Below are positions 1 through 8,912 of a stretch of DNA of 64,000 nt, piece after piece. A model generated the notes under the pieces. The model made no database searches and was not told the origin of the DNA. It saw only the letters and a program-made list of their open reading frames with translations. The stretch is taken from assembly GCF_013401555.1 (NCBI RefSeq), contig NZ_CP058552.1:4340001-4404000 (forward strand), given 5' to 3'. The position numbers were made by a program, and so were the translations under genes. Origin of the DNA: Paenibacillus sp. E222. Its GTDB lineage: Bacteria; Bacillota; Bacilli; Paenibacillales; Paenibacillaceae. Within the stretch, counting starts at the first letter, position 1. Each line of letters starts with the position of its first letter.

Positions 1-118
1 GCTCTGGAAAAATGCACTACCCACCCCGAATGTCCTGATCGTACAAAAACACAGCTTGATCGTTTAAAGACAGCACCTCCAACTCCCTATACAATGATGA
101 ACATAAATCGATATAGAG
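1..118. other. Left window edge, possible tail of an upstream gene
   Basis: No gene can be assigned here. On the plus strand two frames are open from the edge: one stops at 65-67 and the other runs to 175-177, overlapping the next gene by 44 bases. Neither tail is recognisable as a family. The second half (75-126) is better explained as a hairpin over the next gene's ribosome site. Confidence 0.3.
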
Positions 119-126
119 TTGGAGGT
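75..126 (+). promoter_or_regulatory. Hairpin that would cover the ribosome binding site of the ManA-like gene
   Basis: Bases 75-85 (ACCTCCAACTC) are the exact reverse complement of 116-126 (GAGTTGGAGGT), an 11 bp stem. After a two-base bulge, four more pairs (88-91 with 112-115) extend it. The right arm contains the GGAGG at 121-125 that serves the ATG at 134. In RNA this fold would hide the ribosome site, so it could be a translational switch. No known riboswitch core is seen. Its role is inferred. Confidence 0.5.
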
Positions 127-133
127 TTTAAAT

Positions 134-2038
134 ATGCCCCGAATAACCCCTTTGGCCTTTCAAAACAACCCCGTTAATTTCATCCGGATTCAGCCCGACC
201 AAGAGATCGAATCGGGGATCTGGAATGGATATGAAGAATGGCTTGATCAAATTTGGCCCGAATGTGTACAGAATGATATGCTTCCTTTTTATATGGTCAT
301 TGACGGTACGCATGGCGCCGCATTCAGCGAATGTCTGGAATTACTTCGGTCGCGCTGCCAGCTAGAGAGCAGGGTTTTAATTGAAATAGACAGCGCTGAT
401 TATTTAAAGTCTTCTGCAGATTTGCTTCAGCAGTTTCACCCTTATCTGACGGATAACCGTGCTTTTGGCGTTGTGGCCTCGGACGTCAGCGTTAAGGATT
501 ATTTCCGGCCACATGCACAGTCGGTCTGGCTCAGTGATGTAGACGATCAACTTCGATTTTATCATTCCGCTGAACATGCAGAGGCCCAGTCGCCAAACGT
601 AGAGCAGTTAGCTCCCATCGTTGTGACCTATGGGCCAGGCTCTGGCTTCCTTTCTACAGCATCAGGTTTAGCGAACGTTTCTCTGTTTTGCGACTTATCC
701 AGAGAGGCACAGCAGAAACTGCATCAGCAGGGGATGGGTTCTTTGGGGTTAGGCCCTTGCCGGGATACGGTCGAAACCTATAAACAGGCCTTGTTTCTGG
801 AGTGGCCCGTCTGGGAGGAATATCGCAAACGTCACTTGTATGACTTTGACTACTACGTGGATGCGAACAACCGGGAACGACCCGTTTTGGTCACCGTCCG
901 CATGCTGCGCCTACTATTGGCTTCAGCAGCCCGGCAGCCTTTTCGAGTAAAGCCCTTTTTTGCACCGGGGATTTGGGGCGGACAGTATTTAAAAGAACTA
1001 TGCGACCTGCCTAAGGATTGGAATAACTGCGCATGGGGGTTTGAACCTATCGCACCGGAGAACACGCTATTAATCGGTTATCGGGATTTTATAGTGGAGC
1101 TTCCTTTCCCGCTGCTGCTGTCCGCTCATCCAGAAGCAATTATGGGCGAGCGCAATGTGCAGCTGTTTGGCGACTATTTTCCAATCCGGTTTGATTATCT
1201 CGATACGATCGACGGGGATCATCTGTCTTTGCAGGTCCACCCCCAGCAGGCTTACATCGAGCAGACCTTTAACGAGACGATGACGCAGCAGGAATCCTAT
1301 TACATTATGGAGCAGAAGGAAGGCGCTAAACCTTTTGTGGGATTAGGCTTCACGGAGGGAACAACCGGAGAGGAGATGCTTCAGGCGGTTGAATTCGCCC
1401 ATACTACGGGAAAACCGCTGAAGATCCCAGAATTTGTGAACATTTGGAATGCGAATAAGGGTGATCTGTTTCTGATCCCGCCAGGAGCCGTACATTTTTC
1501 GGGCAAAAACAATCTGGTGCTGGAGATCTCTTCGACAACCTGGTGGTTTACCTTCAAAATATACGACCATTTGCGGCTGGATAGAGACGGGCGGCCGCGT
1601 CCGATCAACGGTGATCATGCCAGAGCCAACATGCAGGAACTGTTTGACACGGATTACGTTCAGAAGCATTTGATAGCGGTTCCAAAAGAAAGCCGTGTAC
1701 AGGGAGACAGCAGGGAAGAGCTGCTGGGCGAACGGGAGGATCTGCTTTTTCAGATCAAAAGATTAAAGCTGGACGGAGAGTGGATCGACGATACGGCTGG
1801 AGAGTTTGTTATGTTCAACCTCGTAGAAGGTGATCGTGTGCGTCTGACCCCGCTGGATGATGAGGCAGCGGCTGTGGAGTGGGGGTATGCCGAGGCGTAT
1901 ATCGTTCCTGCTTCCGTCGGAGGTTTCCGCCTGGAGTCTCTGGGTGAACGATCGTGCACTCTGATCCGGGCACAGGTATCGCCAGACTGGAGCATGCCTC
2001 TGCTTCCGCATCACTGGAAATCTGGTGAGCATCTATGA
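134..2038 (+). CDS. Mannose-6-phosphate isomerase family protein with extra N-terminal kinase-like half
   Basis: The C-terminal half is a type I phosphomannose isomerase, the zinc cupin enzyme that interconverts mannose-6-P and fructose-6-P. Its metal ligands are visible: the QVHP motif near residues 367-370, a Glu in ESYYIM near 387, and a His in PPGAVHFSG near 453. The protein is about twice the usual length. The first ~270 residues resemble a nucleotide-binding kinase fold, but the loop near residue 165 (TYGPGSGFLS) lacks the Lys-Ser/Thr of a working P-loop, so it is probably inactive. The start is the ATG at 134, seven bases after GGAGG; a TTG at 119 is in frame but lies inside the ribosome site. 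The stop overlaps the ROK gene start (ATGA). With the kinase and alpha-mannosidase downstream it would feed released mannose into glycolysis. The family call is firm; the role of the N-terminal half is unknown. Confidence 0.85.
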   Translation: MPRITPLAFQNNPVNFIRIQPDQEIESGIWNGYEEWLDQIWPECVQNDMLPFYMVIDGTHGAAFSECLELLRSRCQLESRVLIEIDSADYLKSSADLLQQFHPYLTDNRAFGVVASDVSVKDYFRPHAQSVWLSDVDDQLRFYHSAEHAEAQSPNVEQLAPIVVTYGPGSGFLSTASGLANVSLFCDLSREAQQKLHQQGMGSLGLGPCRDTVETYKQALFLEWPVWEEYRKRHLYDFDYYVDANNRERPVLVTVRMLRLLLASAARQPFRVKPFFAPGIWGGQYLKELCDLPKDWNNCAWGFEPIAPENTLLIGYRDFIVELPFPLLLSAHPEAIMGERNVQLFGDYFPIRFDYLDTIDGDHLSLQVHPQQAYIEQTFNETMTQQESYYIMEQKEGAKPFVGLGFTEGTTGEEMLQAVEFAHTTGKPLKIPEFVNIWNANKGDLFLIPPGAVHFSGKNNLVLEISSTTWWFTFKIYDHLRLDRDGRPRPINGDHARANMQELFDTDYVQKHLIAVPKESRVQGDSREELLGEREDLLFQIKRLKLDGEWIDDTAGEFVMFNLVEGDRVRLTPLDDEAAAVEWGYAEAYIVPASVGGFRLESLGERSCTLIRAQVSPDWSMPLLPHHWKSGEHL

Positions 2039-3003
2039 AACCTGACGTCACGATTGCTATTGATGCCGGGGGGACCTTTTTGAAGGGTGCCGTTGTACTA
2101 AGTGACGGGAATCTTCTGCCACAACTTTATGTCAAAAGGTCATCGCACTCCGACAGTAGCGCGTATGAAATTGCCTCCAATCTGGCTGGCGTGATCCAGG
2201 AGCTTGCTGCTGCATACGTCGCCTACATGGAGAGGCTAAGTACCGATAAAGGGACCCGGGTCACTTTTGCCAATTTTCACATCGGTTTTGCTTTCCCCGG
2301 CCCTTTTGAATACGACACAGGTGTTTCCCGTATCCAGGGATTGAATAAATACGGGCAGCTTTATGAATTCAATCTAAAAACACTGCTGCGGTGTGAATTA
2401 ACGGCGCTTGCAGCGGAGCCCACTGCTCCTACATGGATGACCCGGCTTGCTGCCGCAGATATTCGTTTTGGCAATGATGCTGCCTTGTTCGCTCTGGGGG
2501 TCAGCAGGCTTTATCCTCAGGAAAGATTGCTTTGCCTTACATTGGGAACGGGCCTCGGCTCCGCTTTTGTTGAGAATCGGTCTATTGTCAGCGGAAAATG
2601 GGGAATTCCCGACTCAGGCATGTTGTATGCCGAGCAATATAACGGAGGAACCGTGGATGATCTGTTCGGAAGCCGAGGCATTTTGGCCTTGGCAGATAGC
2701 CATGCTGCTCGAAGGCAGGGAGAGGATGTGTACCAACTGGCGATAGCGGCTAGACAGGGGATTTCCTCCGCCATCCGTGTATGGCAGCTTTACGGCCAGC
2801 GGCTTGGGGAAATGCTGCGTCCGTACGTGGCAGAGTTTCGCCCCGCTCGTCTGATCCTGGGGGGACAAATTGCCGAAACCCTTGATTTATTTGGCGGCGC
2901 GCTTTCGGAAGCGCTCTTGCCCGAGAGGATCGCTCAGCATAATGAGAAACATTTGCAGGAGCATGTGTTCCACGGGATTTTCCAGCTCGTAAAAGGTACC
3001 TAA
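2035..3003 (+). CDS. ROK family sugar kinase
   Basis: Cytoplasmic ATP-dependent sugar kinase of the ROK family. The N-terminal phosphate motif is present as DAGGTFLKG (residues 11-19), the FPGP segment and a catalytic-type NDA near the middle, and the second ATP loop as LGTGLGSA. The CxCGxxGC zinc motif of many ROK kinases is absent: the matching stretch reads YNGGTVDDLFGSRG. This occurs in some ROK branches and does not by itself mean inactivity. Its ATG overlaps the stop of the ManA-like gene by four bases, so the two are likely translationally coupled. Mannose or another hexose from the downstream alpha-mannosidase is the likely substrate, by context only. Confidence 0.85.
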   Translation: MKPDVTIAIDAGGTFLKGAVVLSDGNLLPQLYVKRSSHSDSSAYEIASNLAGVIQELAAAYVAYMERLSTDKGTRVTFANFHIGFAFPGPFEYDTGVSRIQGLNKYGQLYEFNLKTLLRCELTALAAEPTAPTWMTRLAAADIRFGNDAALFALGVSRLYPQERLLCLTLGTGLGSAFVENRSIVSGKWGIPDSGMLYAEQYNGGTVDDLFGSRGILALADSHAARRQGEDVYQLAIAARQGISSAIRVWQLYGQRLGEMLRPYVAEFRPARLILGGQIAETLDLFGGALSEALLPERIAQHNEKHLQEHVFHGIFQLVKGT

Positions 3004-3028
3004 TCCACCAACAAAGGAGAAAATAACG

Positions 3029-5545
3029 ATGACACTCGAACAACAAATTAAACAGGCCGCCATCCCGACGCTTGATCGGAAATGGAAAATATACGTCATT
3101 CACCATTCCCATACTGACATTGGTTATACCGACCGGCAGGAGAAGATTGAACAATATCATATCGATTTTATCCGTCAGGCGCTGCGTATTGTTAATGATG
3201 CTCATAACGGTGTAAGCCCCGAGTGGAAAGGGTTCCGTTGGACCTGTGAGACCTTCTGGGCTGTGGAGCAATTCCTGAAGCAGGCTCAAGACGAGGAAAA
3301 AGTTGCATTTGCCGATGCCGTGCGGCGTGGCGATATCGAGCTCTCCGGCACATATTTGAATATGACCGAGCTGCCCGACCTACAGCTGCTGAACAAAATA
3401 CACAGCAAGGCTCAGACATATGCCGAATCTATCGGTCACCCAATAGACAGTGCGATGACAGCGGATATCAACGGCTACAGCTGGGGATATGCCGATAGCC
3501 TGCTGAATAACGGAATCGGACATTTATTCAGCTGTATACATACTCATCACGGCATGTATGCGTTGGGCCGCAAGCAGTCCCCTTTCTGGTGGGAAGCTCC
3601 AAGTGGGGAACGCCTGCTGGTCTGGAATGGAGACCACTACATGCTTGGCAACGAGCTTGGCTTCTGCCCTGGTGCGCTTGGCAAATACATGATTCGTGAT
3701 GAATTCGGCCACAGACTTGTGGAACCGGGGAACATTCATGATCAAATTGCCAATATTCGTATCCACCGATACTTGGCCCAGCTTGAGGCCGAGCAGTATC
3801 CGTATGATTTCGTGCCAATGATGCTGTCCGGATTGCCCACAGACAACGGATCGCCCAATAGCGCAATCATGGAATGGATTGAGGCGTGGAACCGTCAAAA
3901 CGGTGAGGAAATTTCCGTGGAGATGAGTACGTTGAGCGGCTTTTTTGCCCGCTTGAAGGAGGAAGGGACGGATGATCTGCCTGTGCATAAAGGGGATTGG
4001 CCGGACTGGTGGTCGGACGGTGTAAGCTCCACACCGATGCACACCCAGATTTACCGTGATGCACAGCGGACACTTCGCAAGGTGGAAAAGCTCGACCCTG
4101 AACAGAAAAGTGTTAGTCTCCAGGAAATCGAGGCTGTAGAGCAGGCGCTTACTCTTTATGCCGAACACACTTGGGGGTATCACTCCTCTGTGTATGAACC
4201 GTGGCACAAAAATGTACAGATGCTTGAGGTTCGCAAGACAGCTCACGCTGCAGAGGCAAGCAGGCTTGCTTACCGCGCGCTGGATCAGGTGCTGCTTGCC
4301 GATAATGCCGCCACCTTGTACCCGGGGCGTCCTTATCGCTTCAAGGTTACGAACGTGTCGGAGCGGGAGGTAACGGAGTTGGTTCAGTTGAAGCTTGAAG
4401 GATGGGAACCGGATGAGCTATTGAACGGAGTAGAAGTAATCCGGGAGGACACAGGACAGGTGCTGATCCAGCAGTCAAGTCACCCGCAGACGATTATTGC
4501 AGAGCTTAAGCTCCAAGGCATGGAGAGCTGCATACTGATCCTGCGCCCACTCCTGGCAGCCCAGAATACTCTTCTTTCCTTAACGTCAACCTCCAATTCG
4601 AAGCTGATCGGCGCTGACCAGGTGTACGATATGGAGGGTATGTATTCCTTAACGACAGGCGGACAGCAAGCGCCGATCTCCGTTTGCCAAACGGGGCTGG
4701 AGTCACCTTATGTACGCTTGACTTGGTCGAAAGAGCGCGGCATCGTGTCGTGGATCGATAAGGAGACAGGACGCGAACTGCTGAAAGCGGATGATCTGTA
4801 TGGGGCGTTTACACCCATCTATGAGGTGACCAATCCAGCGAATCCTGCGAATGCTTCTCAGGTATGGAGCGTCCGTTCCAAAATGGGACGCAACCGTAAA
4901 GGCCTTAACGTGGAGCGTTCGGTTGGTCAGCTCATCTCTGTGCGCACGGTGGATAATGGACCGTTGTATGCTACCGTTGAGCTTGGTTATCAGCTCAAGG
5001 GCATCGCCTATTTTTCACTGCATTTGCAGATCTATACCCGTCAAAACCGGATGGATATTTCGGCGCGGTTCCATAAAGAGAGCATCTGGAATCCGGAGAA
5101 CGTTTATCTGGCCCTGCCGTTCACCGCGGGAGGCACCGGGCCAGTTACCCTGTTTGCCGACAAGCCAGGAGGCCTCGTTCGCCCTTGGAAGGATCAGATT
5201 CCGGGAACTTGCCTGGATTATTCCGCTGTACAGTCGGGCATTGCCTGGCAGGATCATGACCGCAGCCTGCTGCTTGCCGTCCCGGATACGCCGCTTATGC
5301 AATGGGGGACGCTGGATTACGGAACAAGAAAGGTCCACACCCAGCAAGCACCTGACGCCCAACCAGAAGTCTATGCCTGGCTGATGACGAATTATTGGGA
5401 AACGAATTTCAAAGCGACCTTGGGCGGCTTCTATGAGTTTCAATATCATATTTCGGCGGGTGGCAGACTTCCGGTTGAAGATATGGCCGCAGCTCTGCAT
5501 GCGTTGAACGAACCATTTGTGGTTACCCGGGTTAATGAAAAATAA
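3029..5545 (+). CDS. GH38 alpha-mannosidase
   Basis: Retaining zinc-dependent alpha-mannosidase of glycoside hydrolase family 38, removing alpha-linked mannose from oligosaccharides. The first zinc site is HSHTDIGYT (His28, Asp30). The expected nucleophile is Asp146 in TADINGYSW, and the distal His lies in EHTWGYH near residue 380. The N-terminal catalytic barrel is followed by the usual beta-rich C-terminal half. There is no signal peptide, so it should act in the cytoplasm on imported glycans. AAGGAG lies 10 bases before the ATG. It is the third gene of the ManA/ROK operon and ends before a strong hairpin terminator. Linkage preference cannot be read from the sequence. Confidence 0.9.
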   Translation: MTLEQQIKQAAIPTLDRKWKIYVIHHSHTDIGYTDRQEKIEQYHIDFIRQALRIVNDAHNGVSPEWKGFRWTCETFWAVEQFLKQAQDEEKVAFADAVRRGDIELSGTYLNMTELPDLQLLNKIHSKAQTYAESIGHPIDSAMTADINGYSWGYADSLLNNGIGHLFSCIHTHHGMYALGRKQSPFWWEAPSGERLLVWNGDHYMLGNELGFCPGALGKYMIRDEFGHRLVEPGNIHDQIANIRIHRYLAQLEAEQYPYDFVPMMLSGLPTDNGSPNSAIMEWIEAWNRQNGEEISVEMSTLSGFFARLKEEGTDDLPVHKGDWPDWWSDGVSSTPMHTQIYRDAQRTLRKVEKLDPEQKSVSLQEIEAVEQALTLYAEHTWGYHSSVYEPWHKNVQMLEVRKTAHAAEASRLAYRALDQVLLADNAATLYPGRPYRFKVTNVSEREVTELVQLKLEGWEPDELLNGVEVIREDTGQVLIQQSSHPQTIIAELKLQGMESCILILRPLLAAQNTLLSLTSTSNSKLIGADQVYDMEGMYSLTTGGQQAPISVCQTGLESPYVRLTWSKERGIVSWIDKETGRELLKADDLYGAFTPIYEVTNPANPANASQVWSVRSKMGRNRKGLNVERSVGQLISVRTVDNGPLYATVELGYQLKGIAYFSLHLQIYTRQNRMDISARFHKESIWNPENVYLALPFTAGGTGPVTLFADKPGGLVRPWKDQIPGTCLDYSAVQSGIAWQDHDRSLLLAVPDTPLMQWGTLDYGTRKVHTQQAPDAQPEVYAWLMTNYWETNFKATLGGFYEFQYHISAGGRLPVEDMAAALHALNEPFVVTRVNEK

Positions 5546-5584
5546 AGATAACACATAGCAGATATAAACTTATGGTCGATAAAA

Positions 5585-5635
5585 CAACAACCAGCAGGCT
5601 TCCACATGGAGGCTTGCTGGTTGTTGGCGTTTCGG
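5585..5635. terminator. Bidirectional terminator between the alpha-mannosidase and the secreted protein
   Basis: Bases 5585-5603 pair with 5608-5626 (19 bp, two G-U pairs). T-rich sequence follows on the plus strand, and TTTTAT follows on the minus strand, so it can serve both convergent genes. Confidence 0.75.
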
Positions 5636-5703
5636 TCTTTTAGTTCGCGTAAGATTACGTGTTTTTGCTTAATGATGTTGTTAAAGCTGAAATGTATTTA
5701 AAC

Positions 5704-6336
5704 CTACTCTTGAGCTGCCTCCAGCTCAGCAATTTGCGCTTTGTATTGCTTCAGAAGGTCGGCAAGGGAAGTCTTGATTGCAGCTTCATCCTTAGCTGTT
5801 ACGGCCTTATTCAAATTCGCTTGGGCTGAGAAGAATGCACTGGCAGCTGTAGTACCGCTAAATTGAAGACTTTGAGCATCCGCTATAACCGCGCTAGTTG
5901 TTCCGGTTGTTTTTTCGGCTTTTACTCCCTCAACTAAGGTAAGTTTGCCTTCCTCAACCTTCAAGGCCTGCATTTCTTTGATCTCACCTGGTTTGGCGTT
6001 TTCGGAAACTTTCTTCCATTCGTCAGAGTCTACGTCAACAGCAACCAAAGTGGCCATTACTTGGGATATAGAGTTTTGTGAAAGCAGTTTATTGTAACGG
6101 GCCAACGTTTTTTTCCATTCGCTTACTGTTTCTGGCGCGTACTTTTTGGCGAGCTCCACTGGATTAGCCAATGTAAAGGCTGCAATGGCGGATTTTGCTT
6201 CTTTCAAGGTAGCTGTTCCGTTTGTAACAGCATTTGCGTTAGCGGCACTGTCGGCATTCGCGACAATCGGTGCGGAGATCGCAGTGAGCAGCAGGGCGGA
6301 CAGGGCAACATTTCTGAATTTGAAACTGTAGTTCAT
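5704..6336 (-). CDS. Secreted Ala-rich protein of unknown function
   Basis: A 210-residue protein not assigned to a family. It has a clear Sec signal peptide: basic start (KFRN), hydrophobic core LSALLLTA, and a likely signal peptidase I cut after ANA near residue 28. No lipobox Cys is present. The mature part is rich in Ala, Lys and Glu, low in aromatics, and predicted mainly helical, with no cysteines or catalytic motif. AAGGAG precedes the ATG. It is transcribed away from a two-component pair that starts 161 bases to the right, so it may be a target or ligand-side partner of that pair. This is inference from position only. Confidence 0.7.
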   Translation of the reverse strand: MNYSFKFRNVALSALLLTAISAPIVANADSAANANAVTNGTATLKEAKSAIAAFTLANPVELAKKYAPETVSEWKKTLARYNKLLSQNSISQVMATLVAVDVDSDEWKKVSENAKPGEIKEMQALKVEEGKLTLVEGVKAEKTTGTTSAVIADAQSLQFSGTTAASAFFSAQANLNKAVTAKDEAAIKTSLADLLKQYKAQIAELEAAQE

Positions 6337-6497
6337 TTCGTAACACTCCTTATGATTTGGTTTGTCTTACAGTTATCAATTTACCGAAGGAGTGTGGCAC
6401 AATATTGGTGTAATTGTGGAAAAACAATGGCAAAGCTCTTCCCATATAAATACCTTTGGTATACTCACTATAGAGAAAAGTACAGGAGGCCCCGTTC

Positions 6498-7214
6498 ATG
6501 AATAACGATTACCTCATCGCGGTTGTAGACGATGACGAGAATATACGTACGCTGATTCAAGCTTATTTGCACAAGGAGAACTATCGAACGATAGGCCTCG
6601 CTAATGCCGAGGATGCCTGGTCTTTATATAGAATAAGTCCACCGAGCATGTGGGTGATGGATATTATGCTGCCCGGAATGGATGGCTATGAATTGTGCAA
6701 ACGCATCCGTAGTGAAGGAGAGGTTCCCATTATTATGATCTCGGCGAAGGATAATGAAGTGGACAAAATACTTGGCCTTGAGCTGGGCAGTGACGATTAT
6801 CTAGTGAAGCCGTTCAGCCCACGTGAGCTGGTGGCCCGCATCAAGCGGCAGCTGGAACGTTGGATTAGACTTACCGGTGCGGAAGAAAGAGCTGTTGTAA
6901 GCGAAGCTGTGACGCCACGAATCGATACCGGAGAGCTTCAATTAATGTTGGAAGAGAGGCGGGCCATATGGCGAGGGGAAGAAGTGGACCTGACCAGCAA
7001 AGAGTTCACCATGCTCAAGGTACTGGCTGAACATCCGAATCGAGCGTTTACGAGGGACGAGCTGCTCAGTTTTGTCTGGGGAGAAGATTATTTTGGCAGT
7101 GACCGTGCCGTGGATCATTTGATTAAGCGGATTCGCAAAAAGATGGAGGAACTTCCCGTCGAATCGGTATGGGGACACGGGTATCGCATGCGTACAGATC
7201 GGAGTGAAGTTTAA
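6498..7214 (+). CDS. OmpR/PhoB-type response regulator
   Basis: DNA-binding response regulator. The receiver domain (about 1-120) has the acidic pocket DDDE at 11-14, phospho-acceptor Asp55 in VMDIMLPGMDG and the switch Lys in YLVKPFS. The C-terminal winged helix (about 145-235) has the family signatures LTSKEFTMLKVLAEHPNRAFTR and HIKRIRKK-type recognition residues. AGGAGG precedes the ATG. The sensor kinase follows directly, with its ATG immediately after this stop, so the two form one operon. Signal and target genes are unknown; the divergent secreted protein is a candidate. Confidence 0.9.
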   Translation: MNNDYLIAVVDDDENIRTLIQAYLHKENYRTIGLANAEDAWSLYRISPPSMWVMDIMLPGMDGYELCKRIRSEGEVPIIMISAKDNEVDKILGLELGSDDYLVKPFSPRELVARIKRQLERWIRLTGAEERAVVSEAVTPRIDTGELQLMLEERRAIWRGEEVDLTSKEFTMLKVLAEHPNRAFTRDELLSFVWGEDYFGSDRAVDHLIKRIRKKMEELPVESVWGHGYRMRTDRSEV

Positions 7215-8676
7215 TATGAAACTAGTCCATCAGATTAACCTTGCGTTCGGATTGTCACTGATTCTGATCCTCTCCGTCACGGCCGTTTTACTTCATTATG
7301 TGCTTCTGGATCATTTCATTGGAACAGAGAAGAATGATCTCAAGACGTTAAGTACAGCAATGTCCGCTTCAATAACGACGGGGGATATCAAAATGAGTCC
7401 TGTACTTACCACTGGATCTGCTGTCACGATGCCTAATTCGAATATGACGGGTATGCAGTCTGTCCAGTTGGTAACAGGAGAAGTTACGAGTGCTCCTTCA
7501 ACACTCATTCCTGCGGATGTTGAAGCCTTTGTCACTGATTTTAACGGAAATGTGCTGTCAGGGACATTGTCTGTGAGTGGTACAACCGGAATGGCGAGCA
7601 GTAACACATTGACTGAAGCCGTACCAGCAAACTTGTCGAAATACACAGCGGTCACTTCGTCCAGCATCAAGGACCTGTGGAAGGGAACGGATGGGCGCTA
7701 TGTGATGGACGTCAGCCCCATCCCCCAAGGAACTCTGACTCTGCTGACTCCCATGAGCAAGATCAAAGCAATCGAACAGGCGCTTCTGGGTCGTCTCATC
7801 CTGGTGATCTGTATCGTTGGGGCCATGATGTTCCTGCTTAGTCTGTTTATTACGAAAAGGCTAATTCAGCCCTTGATGAATCTGAAGCAGGAACTTAAGA
7901 AGGTCAAACAACGTCATTTCACGGATGTACAGCGGGTCAAGGCCGGCGGTGAGATTGGAGCTGTCGCACAGGCGGTATATGAGATGGCGGGTGAACTGAA
8001 CAGGTTCAATGAGGTGCAGAAGCAGTTTTTCCAGAATGCATCCCATGAGCTGAAGACGCCTCTGATGTCCATTGCAGGTTATGCGGAGGGCATTCGGGAT
8101 GGAATCTTTGAAGGTGAGAACGTTCGTAAAGGGCTGGACGTGATTCTTGGGGAGAGCGGCAGATTAGGAAAGATTGTTACCGAAATGACGCTGCTTGCGA
8201 AGCTGGATAGTGAAGAGGATATCTTCAAACCTTCTAAGGTCAGTCTGAACGAATTGTTGACGGAAACGTCTGAACGTGTCAATCCGCTGCTTGTAAAGAA
8301 AGGACTTACACTCCATATCGCATGCCCGGAGAATAAGGAGCTGTTCATCATGGCTGATCAGGATAAACTGCTGCAGGCACTGCTCAACGTCGTGACGAAT
8401 GCTGCAAGGTACGCCAAAGAAGAAATTCACATCACTGCGAACTTGGAAAAAGGGAAGATCACGCTATCCGTCACGGATGACGGTCCCGGCTTTCCGCAGG
8501 AGCTGCTGCCCACCTTATTCCACCGTTTTGTCAAAGGAAAAGACGGTGAGTCCGGACTGGGCCTGGCGATTGCCCGGGCCATTGTGGAACGCTGCGGCGG
8601 GCTGATTCAGGCCACCAACCGTAAGGAGGGAGGAGCTGTAATCTCGTTCGGCTTCCCTGCGGCTCAGCGTGTCTGA
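7215..8676 (+). CDS. Membrane sensor histidine kinase (HAMP/HisKA/HATPase)
   Basis: Partner kinase of the upstream OmpR-type regulator. In order: an N-terminal membrane segment (about 10-30), an extracytoplasmic Ser/Thr-rich sensor region of roughly 160 residues without an obvious known fold, a second membrane segment (about 190-212, LILVICIVGAMMFLLSLFI), HAMP, the HisKA box with His in NASHELKTPLMSIAGYAEG, and an ATPase domain with N box NVVTNAARYA, G1 DDGPGFP and G2 GLGLAIA. The ATG at 7215 follows GGAG and the regulator's stop codon directly; a GTG at 7204 is also in frame but lies over that GGAG. Confidence 0.88.
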
Positions 8677-8816
8677 AAGAAAAGGACAGCAACTATGCCC
8701 TTCTAGTTACACCAAACCTCGAAGTGAGAGAAATAGTGGAAATGCACAAAGGGAAGGGGTTCGTGTCGCCAATCGCCAATATAAATACTCCGCTTAAGTT
8801 GCTTTGTGTATACCCT

Positions 8817-8846
8817 GCTCTCCCTGCATATAGGGGGAGCTTTTTT
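8817..8846 (+). terminator. Terminator after the two-component operon
   Basis: Bases 8817-8825 pair with 8832-8840 (9 bp, one G-U) and six T follow. It lies about 140 bases after the kinase stop. The rest of 8677-8912 holds no supported gene. Confidence 0.75.
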
Positions 8847-8912
8847 GTGTTTTGGTTACGGATCAGATGGCACGCTTGTATATCATCACATGAATGCTAT
8901 GCTTTGAATTCC

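Noticed and set aside
853..1065. Minus-strand open frame inside the ManA-like gene, and many similar frames inside other genes
   Set aside because: They lie opposite well-supported coding regions, lack ribosome sites and have unlikely compositions.
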